Below the pieces are notes generated by a model. That model saw only the letters and a program-made list of their open reading frames with translations. It was not told the DNA's origin and ran no database searches. From IMG/VR virus record IMGVR_UViG_3300042473_000041, positions 1-32,302 of that record: DNA of 32,302 nucleotides; one strand, 5' to 3'. This document shows, in pieces, positions 16,031 to 23,221 of the stretch. The position numbers and the translations under genes were made by a program. This stretch comes from a virus. How positions within the stretch are numbered: the stretch's first letter is position 1; every line of letters starts with the position of its first letter.

Positions 16031-16375
16031 ATGCCAATCTATATCAATCAGCCAAGAGGCAAACTTGTAACTAGAATTGCTGCCAATTCAACTAATGGTG
16101 GCGTCGAAACAATCACTCTTGCCAGTGCTAATACTTCTGCTGAAGAAACTGTAAATGCTCTGCAAATCAGTAAAGTTTACTGGTCTGGCAATGTTGTTAT
16201 CGGTCGAGGTAATGCTGGCGCAACTACTTTGTTTAATTTAACAGGTGGCGGTAATTGGGATTTTGATGTTGCTGGTATTACACAAACTGAACAACCAACT
16301 ACCAACGTTGTTATCACCTATGCTAATAACGCTACGGTGTATGTTGAATTGAAAAAACAATCGACACTAGCATAA
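16031..16375 (+). CDS. Small beta-rich hypothetical protein in the prohead gene cluster
   Basis: The 114-residue protein is Thr/Asn/Val-rich and apparently all-beta (GKLVTRIAANSTNGGVETIT, NALQISKVYWSGNVVIGRG, TTNVVITYANNATVYVELKK). No signal peptide, membrane segment or catalytic motif is seen. TAAGGA precedes the start by nine bases, and the neighbours are the internal head protein and protease gp21, ten bases away on each side. It lacks the N-terminal targeting peptide of its neighbour. A minor capsid or decoration role is possible. I do not recognise the family. Confidence 0.6.
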   Translation: MPIYINQPRGKLVTRIAANSTNGGVETITLASANTSAEETVNALQISKVYWSGNVVIGRGNAGATTLFNLTGGGNWDFDVAGITQTEQPTTNVVITYANNATVYVELKKQSTLA

Positions 16376-16385
16376 GGAATAAGAA

Positions 16386-17045
16386 ATGAAACTTATTACC
16401 GAAACAATTGAAGATCTAGAGATTATTACCGAAGCTAATGAAAATGGCGGTAAAAATCTTTTTATTACTGGTCCGTTTCTTCAAGCTGAAGTAGTAAATA
16501 GAAATGGTCGTAAATATCCTTCAGCTGTAATGGAGCGCGAAGTTGCTCGCTACATGAAAGAAGCTGTTGGTACCAATCGCGCTTTGGGCGAATTAGGTCA
16601 TCCTGCTGGTCCTACAATCAATCTAGATCGTGTTTCACACATGATTGTTGATTTACAGAAAGAAGGAAACAACTATATCGGCAAAGCCAAAATATTAGAT
16701 ACACCTATGGGTAACATCGCTAAGAATTTAATCAATTCTGGTGTTAAACTTGGTGTCTCTTCACGTGGCATGGGTTCGTTGAAACCAAGAAATGGTATTA
16801 ACGAAGTCCAAGATGACTTTTATCTTGCAACTGCCGCAGATATTGTAGCGGATCCTTCAGCTCCAGATGCTTTCGTAAACGGAATCATGGAAGGAGTAGA
16901 ATGGGTTTGGGACAACGGACTTCTCAAAGCTCAACAGTTAGAGAGTTACAAAGCACAAGTCAACAAAGCTGCTTCTTCCGCAAACAAGAAAAAGCTAGAA
17001 GAAACCGTCCTGAAAGTTTGGAACGATTTCCTTCTAAAGATTTGA
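16386..17045 (+). CDS. 21: Prohead core protease gp21
   Basis: The 219-residue protein (T4: 212) is the herpes/T4-type serine protease that digests the scaffold and trims capsid proteins before DNA packaging. NLFITGPFLQAEVVNRNGR and YPSAVMEREVARYM form the early conserved part; RALGELGHP carries the likely catalytic His 72; KLGVSSRGMGSL carries the likely nucleophile Ser 125 or 126. ADIVADPSAPDAFVNGIMEG is the conserved C-terminal motif. Its usual cut is after Glu in (L/I)xE, and such sites are visible in gp23 and, in a related form, the internal protein at 15641. The start is preceded by TAAGGA. It is followed by a late promoter for gp22. Confidence 0.93.
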   Translation: MKLITETIEDLEIITEANENGGKNLFITGPFLQAEVVNRNGRKYPSAVMEREVARYMKEAVGTNRALGELGHPAGPTINLDRVSHMIVDLQKEGNNYIGKAKILDTPMGNIAKNLINSGVKLGVSSRGMGSLKPRNGINEVQDDFYLATAADIVADPSAPDAFVNGIMEGVEWVWDNGLLKAQQLESYKAQVNKAASSANKKKLEETVLKVWNDFLLKI

Positions 17046-17048
17046 TTT

Positions 17049-17056
17049 TATAAATA
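17049..17056 (+). promoter_or_regulatory. T4-type late promoter TATAAATA before gp22
   Basis: This is an exact match to the T4 late promoter box recognised by gp55 with DsbA/gp33/gp45 support. It lies three bases after the gp21 stop and 33 bases before the gp22 ATG, with AGGAGAG close to the start codon. Confidence 0.75.
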
Positions 17057-17089
17057 ATAAACTAAAGCAATCCACGCAGGAGAGTAAAG

Positions 17090-18130
17090 ATGAGTAATAA
17101 CGAAAACGAAATCTTGGAAGGCGACGATCTTCTAGAGTTTCAGGCATCGTATGGCGTCGACGCCATGATTCCTGAACCAGTCGCAACCAAAGATAATTCG
17201 CGACCAGCTGACAAGAAGGATGGCAAAGATGCCATGCCTACTCTAAGCAAGTCGGGCATTATCGCCGATATCGTCAAAGCAGCATACGATATGCCAGTTA
17301 AAAAATTGGCACAATTCCATGCTGGTATGGCAAATCAAGGCACACTAAAAGCTGGTTCGAAGCAACAAGACCCAATGCCAAAGTTGAATAATCCTGGCGG
17401 TCTGGGCGAAGACGTTGCTGCTATTTTCCAAGGTGCAGAACTTTCGGAAGAATTCAAAGACAAAGCTACAACTATCTTTGAAGCAGCTGTACACGCTCGC
17501 ACTATCGAATACAAAGCGCAACTTGACGAACAGTATGAAGCTCAATTAGCTGAAGCTGTAGAAGCAGTTGCTGACGAATTGACCGAGAAAGTAAACAGCT
17601 ACCTAAACTACGTTGTTGAACAATGGGTCGAAGATAACAAACTTGCTATTGAATCAGGTCTACGCACCGAAGTCATGGAAAGTTTCCTCGCTGGTATGCG
17701 CGAAGTTTTTGTCGAGCATTACGTCGAGATCCCTGAAGACAAAGTAAATGTCGTTGAGTCTATGGACGCTCGCATTGCTGAGTTGGAAGAAAAGCTGAAT
17801 GAGCAAATCAACCTGAATTTAGAAATTGCTGAACAAGTAGCGTCTTATCAGGCTGAGCAGGCATTCGCTGAAGTTGCTGAAGGTCTTACCGATACTCAGA
17901 AAGAAAAACTAGCTACCCTTGCTGAAAGCATCGATGCCAGTTCTGTTAAAGAGTATGCTGAGAAACTAAGCATTATCAAAGAATCCTATCTGTCTGTTAA
18001 GAAAGAGTCACAAGCTCAACAGCAGCTTACGGAAGAAGTTGAAGTCGTGCAAGAAGAAACAGCTAAGAAATCTGGTGATCCAACGATCAACAAATACGTA
18101 GCTGCTATTTCGCGTACCGTCAAGAACTGA
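17090..18130 (+). CDS. 22: Prohead core scaffold protein gp22
   Basis: The 346-residue protein lies between gp21 and gp23, as in T4 (gp22: 269 residues). It is acidic and strongly helical, with long Glu/Lys/Ala heptad-like stretches (AVEAVADELTEKVNSYLNYV, DARIAELEEKLNEQINLNLE), typical of a coiled-coil scaffold. ESGLRTEVMESFLAGMREVF and EHYVEIPEDKVNVVE are conserved stretches of T4-like gp22. The C-terminus (DPTINKYVAAISRTVKN) is the usual conserved tail. The protein shapes the prohead and is then degraded by gp21. The N-terminal 100 residues are extended relative to T4. AGGAGAG lies nine bases before the ATG. Confidence 0.9.
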   Translation: MSNNENEILEGDDLLEFQASYGVDAMIPEPVATKDNSRPADKKDGKDAMPTLSKSGIIADIVKAAYDMPVKKLAQFHAGMANQGTLKAGSKQQDPMPKLNNPGGLGEDVAAIFQGAELSEEFKDKATTIFEAAVHARTIEYKAQLDEQYEAQLAEAVEAVADELTEKVNSYLNYVVEQWVEDNKLAIESGLRTEVMESFLAGMREVFVEHYVEIPEDKVNVVESMDARIAELEEKLNEQINLNLEIAEQVASYQAEQAFAEVAEGLTDTQKEKLATLAESIDASSVKEYAEKLSIIKESYLSVKKESQAQQQLTEEVEVVQEETAKKSGDPTINKYVAAISRTVKN

Positions 18131-18134
18131 TTAT

Positions 18135-18142
18135 TATAAATA
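18135..18142 (+). promoter_or_regulatory. T4-type late promoter TATAAATA before gp23
   Basis: An exact TATAAATA lies four bases after the gp22 stop and 39 bases before the major capsid ATG, with AGGAG ahead of the start. A dedicated late promoter for gp23 fits the need for large amounts of capsid protein. Confidence 0.75.
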
Positions 18143-18181
18143 ACTATACCAATTCCTATTTCAAAGGACAGGAGAATAAAG

Positions 18182-19543
18182 ATGTATCTTAACGAAGAAA
18201 TCCAAACCAAGTGGGCACCAGTTCTAGAACACGCTGATTTGTCACCAATTAAAGACTCACACCGTCGTTCTGTAACTGCTCAGTTGCTAGAAAACACCGA
18301 GAAGGCTCTCCGTGAAAACGGTGGCTTCGCTCCACGCTCATTGCTAGAAACCAATGCTGCTGGCGGTCCAACCAACTCCATGAACTCATATTCGCCAAGC
18401 GAAATCGACACTTACGATCCAGTTCTAATTTCGTTAGTCCGTCGTGCAATGCCAAACCTAGTTGCCTATGACATCTGCGGCGTCCAGCCAATGACAGGTC
18501 CAACTGGCTTGATCTTTGCTATGCGTTCGCACTATGCCAACCAGCAAGGTACAGAAGCTTTCTACAACGAAGCTAATACCGAGTTCGGTGGTACAACTAC
18601 TGCTGCTGCTAACTCCGTCGGTCTAAACGACGTTGGTACAGTTCCAGGCGTCTCAAACAACGCAGGAACAAACACCTATAACTTCACAGCTGGTCTAACA
18701 ACTGCCCAAGCTGAATCGCTAGGTAACAGCACTCAAGCTTTTGCTGAAATGGCTTTCTCGATCGACAAGGTTTCTGTAACTGCCAAGTCGCGCGCTCTAA
18801 AAGCTGACTACTCGATGGAACTTGCTCAAGATCTTAAAGCTATTCATGGTCTTGACGCTGAAACCGAACTAGCCAACATCCTTTCGGCTGAAATTCTTGC
18901 TGAAATCAACCGCGAAATCATCCGTACTATCAACGTAACAGCTACAATCGGCGGTACTTCAATCGTATCTCCATTCACTGCTGCTGACGGTGTAACTACT
19001 GCTGGTCGTTTCAACCTAGACGTCGACTCTAACGGTCGTTGGTCAGTTGAAAAGTTCAAGGGTCTAATGTTCCAAATCGAGCGCGAAGCTAATGCTATCG
19101 CAAAACGTACTCGTCGTGGTAAGGGTAACATCCTAATCTGCTCGTCAGATGTGGCTTCTGCTCTTCAAATGGCTGGCGTTCTTGATTACACCCCAGCTCT
19201 TAACAGCAACAACCTACAAGTTGATGATACTGGCGCTACTTTCGCTGGCGTTCTAAACGGTCGCATCAAAGTTTACATCGATCCATACACCACTGGTAAC
19301 TACCTAACTATGGGTTACAAAGGTGCTTCTGCGTTCGATGCTGGTCTATTCTACTGCCCATACGTTCCTCTACAAATGGTTCGTGCGGTTGGTGAAGATA
19401 CCTTCCAGCCAAAAATCGGCTTCAAGACCCGTTATGGCGTCGTAGCAAATCCATTCTCACGTGGTGCTACTGCTTCGGACGGTACATTGATCCAAGACTC
19501 CAACGTTTACTACCGTCGTCTAATCGTAGACAACCTAATGTAA
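18182..19543 (+). CDS. 23: Major capsid protein gp23
   Basis: The 453-residue protein (T4: 521) lies after gp21-gp22 and has the T4-like HK97-fold capsid signatures YDPVLISLVRRAMPNLVAYD, ICGVQPMTGPTGLIFAMRS, KALKADYSMELAQDLKAIHG-like text at residues of about 204-223, and ANAIAKRTRRGKGNILICSS. The N-terminal 56 residues are a likely propeptide: PRSLLE ending at Glu 56 followed by Thr-Asn-Ala-Ala fits the gp21 rule (L/I)xE. The mature shell protein would then be about 397 residues. An intrinsic terminator follows 20 bases after the stop, and a late promoter precedes. No separate gp24 vertex gene is in the window. Confidence 0.96.
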   Translation: MYLNEEIQTKWAPVLEHADLSPIKDSHRRSVTAQLLENTEKALRENGGFAPRSLLETNAAGGPTNSMNSYSPSEIDTYDPVLISLVRRAMPNLVAYDICGVQPMTGPTGLIFAMRSHYANQQGTEAFYNEANTEFGGTTTAAANSVGLNDVGTVPGVSNNAGTNTYNFTAGLTTAQAESLGNSTQAFAEMAFSIDKVSVTAKSRALKADYSMELAQDLKAIHGLDAETELANILSAEILAEINREIIRTINVTATIGGTSIVSPFTAADGVTTAGRFNLDVDSNGRWSVEKFKGLMFQIEREANAIAKRTRRGKGNILICSSDVASALQMAGVLDYTPALNSNNLQVDDTGATFAGVLNGRIKVYIDPYTTGNYLTMGYKGASAFDAGLFYCPYVPLQMVRAVGEDTFQPKIGFKTRYGVVANPFSRGATASDGTLIQDSNVYYRRLIVDNLM

Positions 19544-19562
19544 TCTTGGTTGATACAAACTT

Positions 19563-19588
19563 AAAAGCCACCTTCGGGTGGCTTTTTT
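19563..19588 (+). terminator. Intrinsic terminator after the capsid gene
   Basis: AAAAGCCACC (19563-19572), loop TTCG, and GGTGGCTTTT (19577-19586) form a perfect ten-pair stem with a stable UUCG tetraloop, and the T-run extends to 19588. It begins 20 bases after the gp23 stop and should end the abundant capsid transcript. It is the only clear intrinsic terminator in the window. Confidence 0.95.
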
Positions 19589-19593
19589 GTTAC

Positions 19594-19600
19594 CTAAATA
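19594..19600 (+). promoter_or_regulatory. Late promoter candidate CTAAATA directly after the terminator
   Basis: CTAAATA lies six bases beyond the terminator T-run and 24 bases before the ATG at 19625, so it can restart transcription of the next structural gene. It is one mismatch in the core from TATAAATA. Confidence 0.55.
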
Positions 19601-19624
19601 ATAGGTGCTATCTGGGAAACTACT

Positions 19625-20140
19625 ATGAGCGTCGTAAACGAACCTACAAATAAAAACTTTCTGTCACCTCTCGGCTTTTCGTTTTCCGTAAAGAGATTGC
19701 CGACTGTCAACTTCTTTGTAACTAGGGTTTCACTTCCTGGTGTATCATTAGGTACAGCAGAAACTCCTACTCCGTTTATTACTATTCCTAGACCAGGAAG
19801 ATTGCAGTTTAGCGAACTACAAGTTACATTTAAGGTCGACGAAGACATGAAAAACTATAAAGAGATTTATGGTTGGATGACTGCTCTTGGTCGCGTAGAT
19901 GGATTTGAATCATATTCATCAATTGCTGCTGCAGAGAAAACTAGCGGAGCTGGTATTTACTCTGATGGTATGCTTGGTATTTTAACTTCTGCGATGAATC
20001 CAAATATACTTGTGACATTTGCTAATATGTTTCCTACTTCTATTTCTGATTTAGAATTTAATTCACAATTAGCTGACGTAGAGTATCTTGAAGCGACTGC
20101 TACATTTAGATTCCAGTCATTCAAACTAGAAGACGCATAA
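19625..20140 (+). CDS. Tail-tube-like structural protein (gp19-fold paralogue; possibly tail terminator or tube initiator)
   Basis: The 171-residue protein shares its pattern with gp19 of this phage: an N-terminal strand with NFFVTRVSLPGVSLG, a central PFITIPRPGRLQFSELQVTF followed by a charged helix (DEDMKNYKEIYGWMTALG), and a C-terminal FANMFPTSISDLEFNSQ-type strand pair ending in EATATFRFQSFKL. gp19 has FVNIFPLSISAIELSWLDGD and ends VEFAFDYWTV, a clear parallel. Related phages sometimes annotate a gene here as gp3, the tail terminator (T4: 176 residues). I cannot decide between a second tube-type protein, gp3 and a tube-initiator role. Its own late promoter lies just upstream. Confidence 0.6.
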   Translation: MSVVNEPTNKNFLSPLGFSFSVKRLPTVNFFVTRVSLPGVSLGTAETPTPFITIPRPGRLQFSELQVTFKVDEDMKNYKEIYGWMTALGRVDGFESYSSIAAAEKTSGAGIYSDGMLGILTSAMNPNILVTFANMFPTSISDLEFNSQLADVEYLEATATFRFQSFKLEDA

Positions 20141-20170
20141 TTTTACTAATTCGCTATTGTAGCGTATAAT
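20141..20170 (+). promoter_or_regulatory. uvsY promoter TTTTACTAA-N15-TATAAT
   Basis: TTTTACTAA at 20141-20149 and TATAAT at 20165-20170 are separated by exactly 15 bases. Read as a sigma-70 promoter it is TTTACT-N17-TATAAT. The spacer holds a small dyad, CGCTA/TAGCG (20152-20156, 20160-20164), adjacent to the -10 box. The start of transcription should fall near 20177, 26 bases before the uvsY ATG. Confidence 0.75.
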
Positions 20171-20173
20171 ATG

Positions 20174-20189
20174 ATGGAGTACTCTCCAT
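20174..20189 (+). other. Short leader hairpin before uvsY
   Basis: ATGGAG and CTCCAT pair perfectly around the loop TACT. It would lie at or near the 5' end of the predicted uvsY transcript and may protect the end or tune translation. Short stems like this also occur by chance. Confidence 0.35.
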
Positions 20190-20202
20190 CTATGGATATA
20201 TC

Positions 20203-20637
20203 ATGAAACTTGAAGAAATTTTTGAAATGTGGGCTAAAGACAGCGACATCGATCGTACCGAACTTGGTAAGGAATCGCTGAGAATCGCAAAACTCCACTA
20301 TAACTATTACCGCATCTTCTCTAACGAGCGTCTGCTGCTCAAGAAGATGGAAACTGAACACAAGCAACTTTACAAAGATAAAGCTGAATGGTTCAACGGA
20401 ATCATGGAACCAGACCGTCTAAAAGAACTTGGCTGGGAACCCAACTATCTAAAAATTATGAAATCGGAACTACCGATGCATATTGACTCAGACTCAGACA
20501 TAATCAAAAGCACATTAAAGATCGCCGTTCAACAAGAGAAAGTTGATGTGTTGGAATCAATCATCAAATCACTAAATGGTCGTGGCTATAATATCAAGTC
20601 AGCTATTGACTGGGAAAAGTTTAAGACAGGCATGTAA
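20203..20637 (+). CDS. uvsY: Recombination mediator UvsY
   Basis: The 144-residue protein (T4: 137) has the UvsY look: helical, charged, starting MKLEEIFEMWAKDSDIDRTE, with LHYNYYRIFSNERLLLKKME in the DNA-binding helical region and DIIKSTLKIAVQQEKVDVLE near the C-terminus. UvsY loads the UvsX recombinase on gp32-coated single-stranded DNA during recombination-dependent replication. It is followed by uvsW in an ATGA-type overlap. The gene has its own TTTTACTAA-type promoter. The ribosome binding site is weak (GGA about five bases before the ATG). Confidence 0.9.
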   Translation: MKLEEIFEMWAKDSDIDRTELGKESLRIAKLHYNYYRIFSNERLLLKKMETEHKQLYKDKAEWFNGIMEPDRLKELGWEPNYLKIMKSELPMHIDSDSDIIKSTLKIAVQQEKVDVLESIIKSLNGRGYNIKSAIDWEKFKTGM

Positions 20638-22085
20638 TGAGTAAGATTACCTTAGAACCAATCGACGAAGCGTTCATTCGATTCAACTGCGAGGCATGGC
20701 TTGCGCAGGAATTGTCAGACCACTTTACGTTCATGGTTCCAGGTGCTCAGTTTATGCCAGCTGTTCGTAACAAAGTCTGGGATGGTAAAATAAGATTAGC
20801 CAACCTAATGACCAAGTCAATCTACAAAGGATTGATTCCTTATATCGTAAAGTTCGCACAAGACCGCGACTACGAAATAGAAATACATAAAGACTTGCAC
20901 GTAACAAGTGACGAAACCGACGAGGACTTTGATAAGTTTATCGCTTCGCTAAAGCTACCATTCAACCCACGCCAGTATCAGGTGGACGCTTTTATGCACG
21001 CAGTAAGAAACCACAGAGGTATGATGCTTTCACCTACTGCTTCTGGTAAGTCGCTCATCATCTATATGGTAAGCAGATGGTTCAAGAAACAGCGTAAACT
21101 AATTATCGTTCCTACTACCTCGCTCGTCTATCAGATGCAGTCTGACTTCGTTGGTTACGGACACGACGAGAAAGACATACACATTATTATGTCAGGTAAA
21201 GAGAAACTTTCAACTGCGCCAGTAGTCATAACTACATGGCAGTCAATTTATAAACTACCAAAAAGCTGGTTTGAGCAGTTCGGTGTTGTAATAGGCGACG
21301 AAGCGCATTTATTCAAAGCTAAGTCACTTGCTTCAATTATGGAGAAGCTGAACGAATGCAAGTATCGTTTCGGGTTTACTGGTACGCTAGATGGTACGCA
21401 GACTCACAAGCTGGTACTTGAAGGATTATTTGGCGCGGTAAAGAAAGTCACTACGACCGCCAAACTGATTGAAGATAATCATCTCTCAGCATTCAAGATT
21501 AAGTGTCTGGTTTTGAAGCACTCAGATGCTGAAAAGAAACTGATGGCACGAAAGACTTACCAAGAGGAGATGGATTATTTGGTGCGTCATGATGGACGTA
21601 ATAAGTTTATTAGCAAACTGACTCTCTCGCTCGAGGGTAATACGCTGGTACTATTTCAATACGTTGATAAGCATGGTAAGGATTTATACAAGCAGATAAA
21701 AGATAAAGCCCATGACAAGCGTCACGTATTCTTCGTACACGGTGGCGTAGATGGCGAGGATCGAGAAGCTATTCGCCAGATCGTTGAGAAAGAAAAAGAC
21801 GCTATCATTATCGCGTCGTATGGTACGTTCTCCACAGGGGTGAATATTCGTAACCTACATAATATAGTATTCTCTTCTCCTACCAAGTCGATGATTCGTA
21901 CTTTGCAATCTATCGGTCGCGGACTTCGCCTTGGTGATGATAAAGAAGAAGCGGTTCTATATGACATCTCAGATGACCTAAGAACTAAAACGTGGACTAA
22001 CCATACCATGAATCATTTCGCCGAGCGTATTAAGATTTACACCGACGAACAATTCCAATATAAGATTTACCCAATTGAGATTTAA
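20637..22085 (+). CDS. uvsW: Recombination and R-loop helicase UvsW
   Basis: The 482-residue superfamily 2 helicase follows uvsY, as in T4 relatives. Motifs run in order: Q-like NPRQYQVDAF (110-119), Walker A PTASGKS (133-139), motif Ia VPTTSLVYQM, DEAH at 221-224, FTGTLDG (motif III region), ISKLTLSLEGNTLVLFQ, STGVNIRNLHNIVFSSPTKS, and motif VI QSIGRGLRLGD. The N-terminal 100 residues form the small UvsW-type DNA-binding domain (WLAQELSDHFTFMVPGAQFM). UvsW unwinds R-loops and remodels forks, which in T4 turns off origin replication late in infection. All catalytic motifs appear intact. Confidence 0.93.
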   Translation: MSKITLEPIDEAFIRFNCEAWLAQELSDHFTFMVPGAQFMPAVRNKVWDGKIRLANLMTKSIYKGLIPYIVKFAQDRDYEIEIHKDLHVTSDETDEDFDKFIASLKLPFNPRQYQVDAFMHAVRNHRGMMLSPTASGKSLIIYMVSRWFKKQRKLIIVPTTSLVYQMQSDFVGYGHDEKDIHIIMSGKEKLSTAPVVITTWQSIYKLPKSWFEQFGVVIGDEAHLFKAKSLASIMEKLNECKYRFGFTGTLDGTQTHKLVLEGLFGAVKKVTTTAKLIEDNHLSAFKIKCLVLKHSDAEKKLMARKTYQEEMDYLVRHDGRNKFISKLTLSLEGNTLVLFQYVDKHGKDLYKQIKDKAHDKRHVFFVHGGVDGEDREAIRQIVEKEKDAIIIASYGTFSTGVNIRNLHNIVFSSPTKSMIRTLQSIGRGLRLGDDKEEAVLYDISDDLRTKTWTNHTMNHFAERIKIYTDEQFQYKIYPIEI

Positions 22086-22087
22086 TT

Positions 22088-22504
22088 ATGAAAAATATGT
22101 TTATATTAATGAAGCTAAGTGACTCCGATAACTTTATCGTCGGCGAACTGAAAAACGAAACCGAGGGAGAAATCATCATAGGTTATCCAATCAGTATTCG
22201 ATTACAGCCAAATGCTATGGGAACCACTTCTGTTTCCACCACAAAGATGATGCCATTCAGTAAGAATAATTTGGTTGCTATCATGAAGCCAAAGATTGTT
22301 GCTATGAGCAAACCGAATGAAAAGATTATTGGATATTACACTAACTTCGTAGAGAAGTATGGTAAGATCTACGATGAGCTTCTTGAAGATGATATCCTTG
22401 GACTCAAGGCTCAAGAGGGTGAACTTCCAGATGAACTGGATGATGAAATCGAAGATAACGTTGTGACGTTTAAGCTACCAACTTCTAATAACTCCGTGCA
22501 TTAA
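22088..22504 (+). CDS. Sm-like protein, larger paralogue
   Basis: The 138-residue protein starts two bases after the uvsW stop. Its layout mirrors the two shorter Sm-like proteins at 29728 and 30015: an N-terminal strand and bend (FILMKLSDSDNFIVGELKNE), a strand after a proline (GYPISIRLQPNAMG), MPFSKNNLVAIMKP, and then a helix ending the fold (KIIGYYTNFVEKYG). An acidic tail follows (EDDILGLKAQEGELPDELDD), which the paralogues lack. Sm-like domains of this type have been described from cyanophage-like metagenomic sequence; they form rings that may bind RNA. Assignment rests on pattern similarity, so it is moderate. Confidence 0.5.
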   Translation: MKNMFILMKLSDSDNFIVGELKNETEGEIIIGYPISIRLQPNAMGTTSVSTTKMMPFSKNNLVAIMKPKIVAMSKPNEKIIGYYTNFVEKYGKIYDELLEDDILGLKAQEGELPDELDDEIEDNVVTFKLPTSNNSVH

Positions 22505-22528
22505 TATATCAACGGGAGTACACCTAAT

Positions 22529-22558
22529 ATTATACTGTCAAACTGGTAATTGGTAAAG
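22529..22558 (-). promoter_or_regulatory. Predicted leftward promoter CTTTACCAA-N15-TATAAT opposing gp55
   Basis: On the - strand, CTTTACCAA (22558 down to 22550) is followed, after exactly 15 bases, by a perfect TATAAT (22534 down to 22529). Seven of nine bases match the TTTTACTAA element of the rightward promoters, with identical spacing. No convincing - strand gene lies downstream, so any transcript would be antisense to the Sm-like gene at 22088 and then to uvsW. Confidence 0.5.
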
Positions 22559-22561
22559 TTA

Positions 22562-22591
22562 TTTTACTAATAGGAACAAAAGTAATATAAT
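22562..22591 (+). promoter_or_regulatory. gp55 promoter TTTTACTAA-N15-TATAAT
   Basis: TTTTACTAA at 22562-22570 and TATAAT at 22586-22591 have the exact 15-base spacing of this promoter class. Transcription should start near 22598, leaving a leader of about 17 bases with AAGGA before the gp55 ATG at 22615. Confidence 0.75.
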
Positions 22592-22614
22592 AGGTGTATG
22601 ATAAAAGGAATTAA

Positions 22615-23205
22615 ATGAAACAGCCAGCCCCACCAAAATCTAACCACTATGTAAGCAACCTCGAGTTCTATGCAGCGATGAAGGACTACAAACAAGCATG
22701 CCTTGATGCATCAGAACAAGGGCTACCGAAACCAAAGATACCAAAGTATATCGGTGAGTGTCTTTATAAGATAGCCACAAAGTTATCATACAGACCTAAC
22801 TTTATCAACTATTCATATCGCGATGAAATGATTGCTGATGGTCTAGAAAACTGCATCACTTATTTTGATAACTTTAATCCTGACAGATCTAATAATCCAT
22901 TCTCTTACTTTACTCAGATTATCTACTATGCGTTTCTGCGTAGAATCCAAAAAGAAAAGAAGCAAGTTTACGTCAAACATAAAGTGTATCACCAACAGAT
23001 GGTTGATGGCGCAATGCATCACCTACAAGAAGGAAACTCTGGTGAAGATTTTGACGTAGCAGTAATGGAAGACACCGACTACATTAATGATTTCGTGAAG
23101 AACTTTGAAGACAAGATCGAAGAGAAAAAGAAAGCCAAGACTGCAAAGGTCAAGAAGTCTATTGACACAGTTCTCACTCAATCATTTACTAATGACCCTG
23201 AATAG
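22615..23205 (+). CDS. 55: Late transcription sigma factor gp55
   Basis: The 196-residue protein (T4: 185) has the core of the gp55 sigma family: LSYRPNFINYSYRDEMIADG, LENCITYFDNFNPDRSNNPF and SYFTQIIYYAFLRRIQKEKK, which correspond to a sigma region 2-like helical segment that binds core polymerase and the late -10 box. The C-terminus is Lys-rich (FEDKIEEKKKAKTAKVKKS). gp55 replaces host sigma factor to read TATAAATA promoters such as those upstream of gp22 and gp23. The gene has an early-type promoter and AAGGA ahead of the ATG. The -35 element of the gp47 promoter is inside its last codons. Confidence 0.92.
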   Translation: MKQPAPPKSNHYVSNLEFYAAMKDYKQACLDASEQGLPKPKIPKYIGECLYKIATKLSYRPNFINYSYRDEMIADGLENCITYFDNFNPDRSNNPFSYFTQIIYYAFLRRIQKEKKQVYVKHKVYHQQMVDGAMHHLQEGNSGEDFDVAVMEDTDYINDFVKNFEDKIEEKKKAKTAKVKKSIDTVLTQSFTNDPE

Positions 23206-23213
23206 GGTATAAT
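23184..23213 (+). promoter_or_regulatory. gp47 promoter ATTTACTAA-N15-TATAAT inside the end of gp55
   Basis: ATTTACTAA at 23184-23192 and TATAAT at 23208-23213 are 15 bases apart; the upstream element overlaps the gp55 coding end. Only eight bases separate the -10 box from the gp47 ATG, so the predicted transcript is leaderless or nearly so. Confidence 0.7.
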
Positions 23214-23221
23214 ATCTTATA

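Larger units (their letters stand above)
22519..22598. repeat. Inverted repeat joining two opposed promoter -10 regions
   Basis: TACACCTA at 22519-22526 and TAGGTGTA at 22591-22598 are perfect reverse complements, and the adjoining AT-rich bases (ATATTATA and TATAAT) are also nearly symmetric. The arms lie just downstream of the -10 boxes of the leftward promoter (22529-22534) and the rightward gp55 promoter (22586-22591), giving the intergenic region dyad symmetry. Confidence 0.6.

Noticed and set aside
20171-20206. Eleven-codon leader peptide overlapping the uvsY start (ATGA)
   Set aside because: Its first ATG follows the -10 box directly, so it should lie upstream of the transcription start; the remaining in-frame part is only four codons.
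22505-22518. Terminator after the 22088 Sm-like gene
   Set aside because: The CTCCGT/ACGGGAG pairing is imperfect with a long loop, and no T-run follows.
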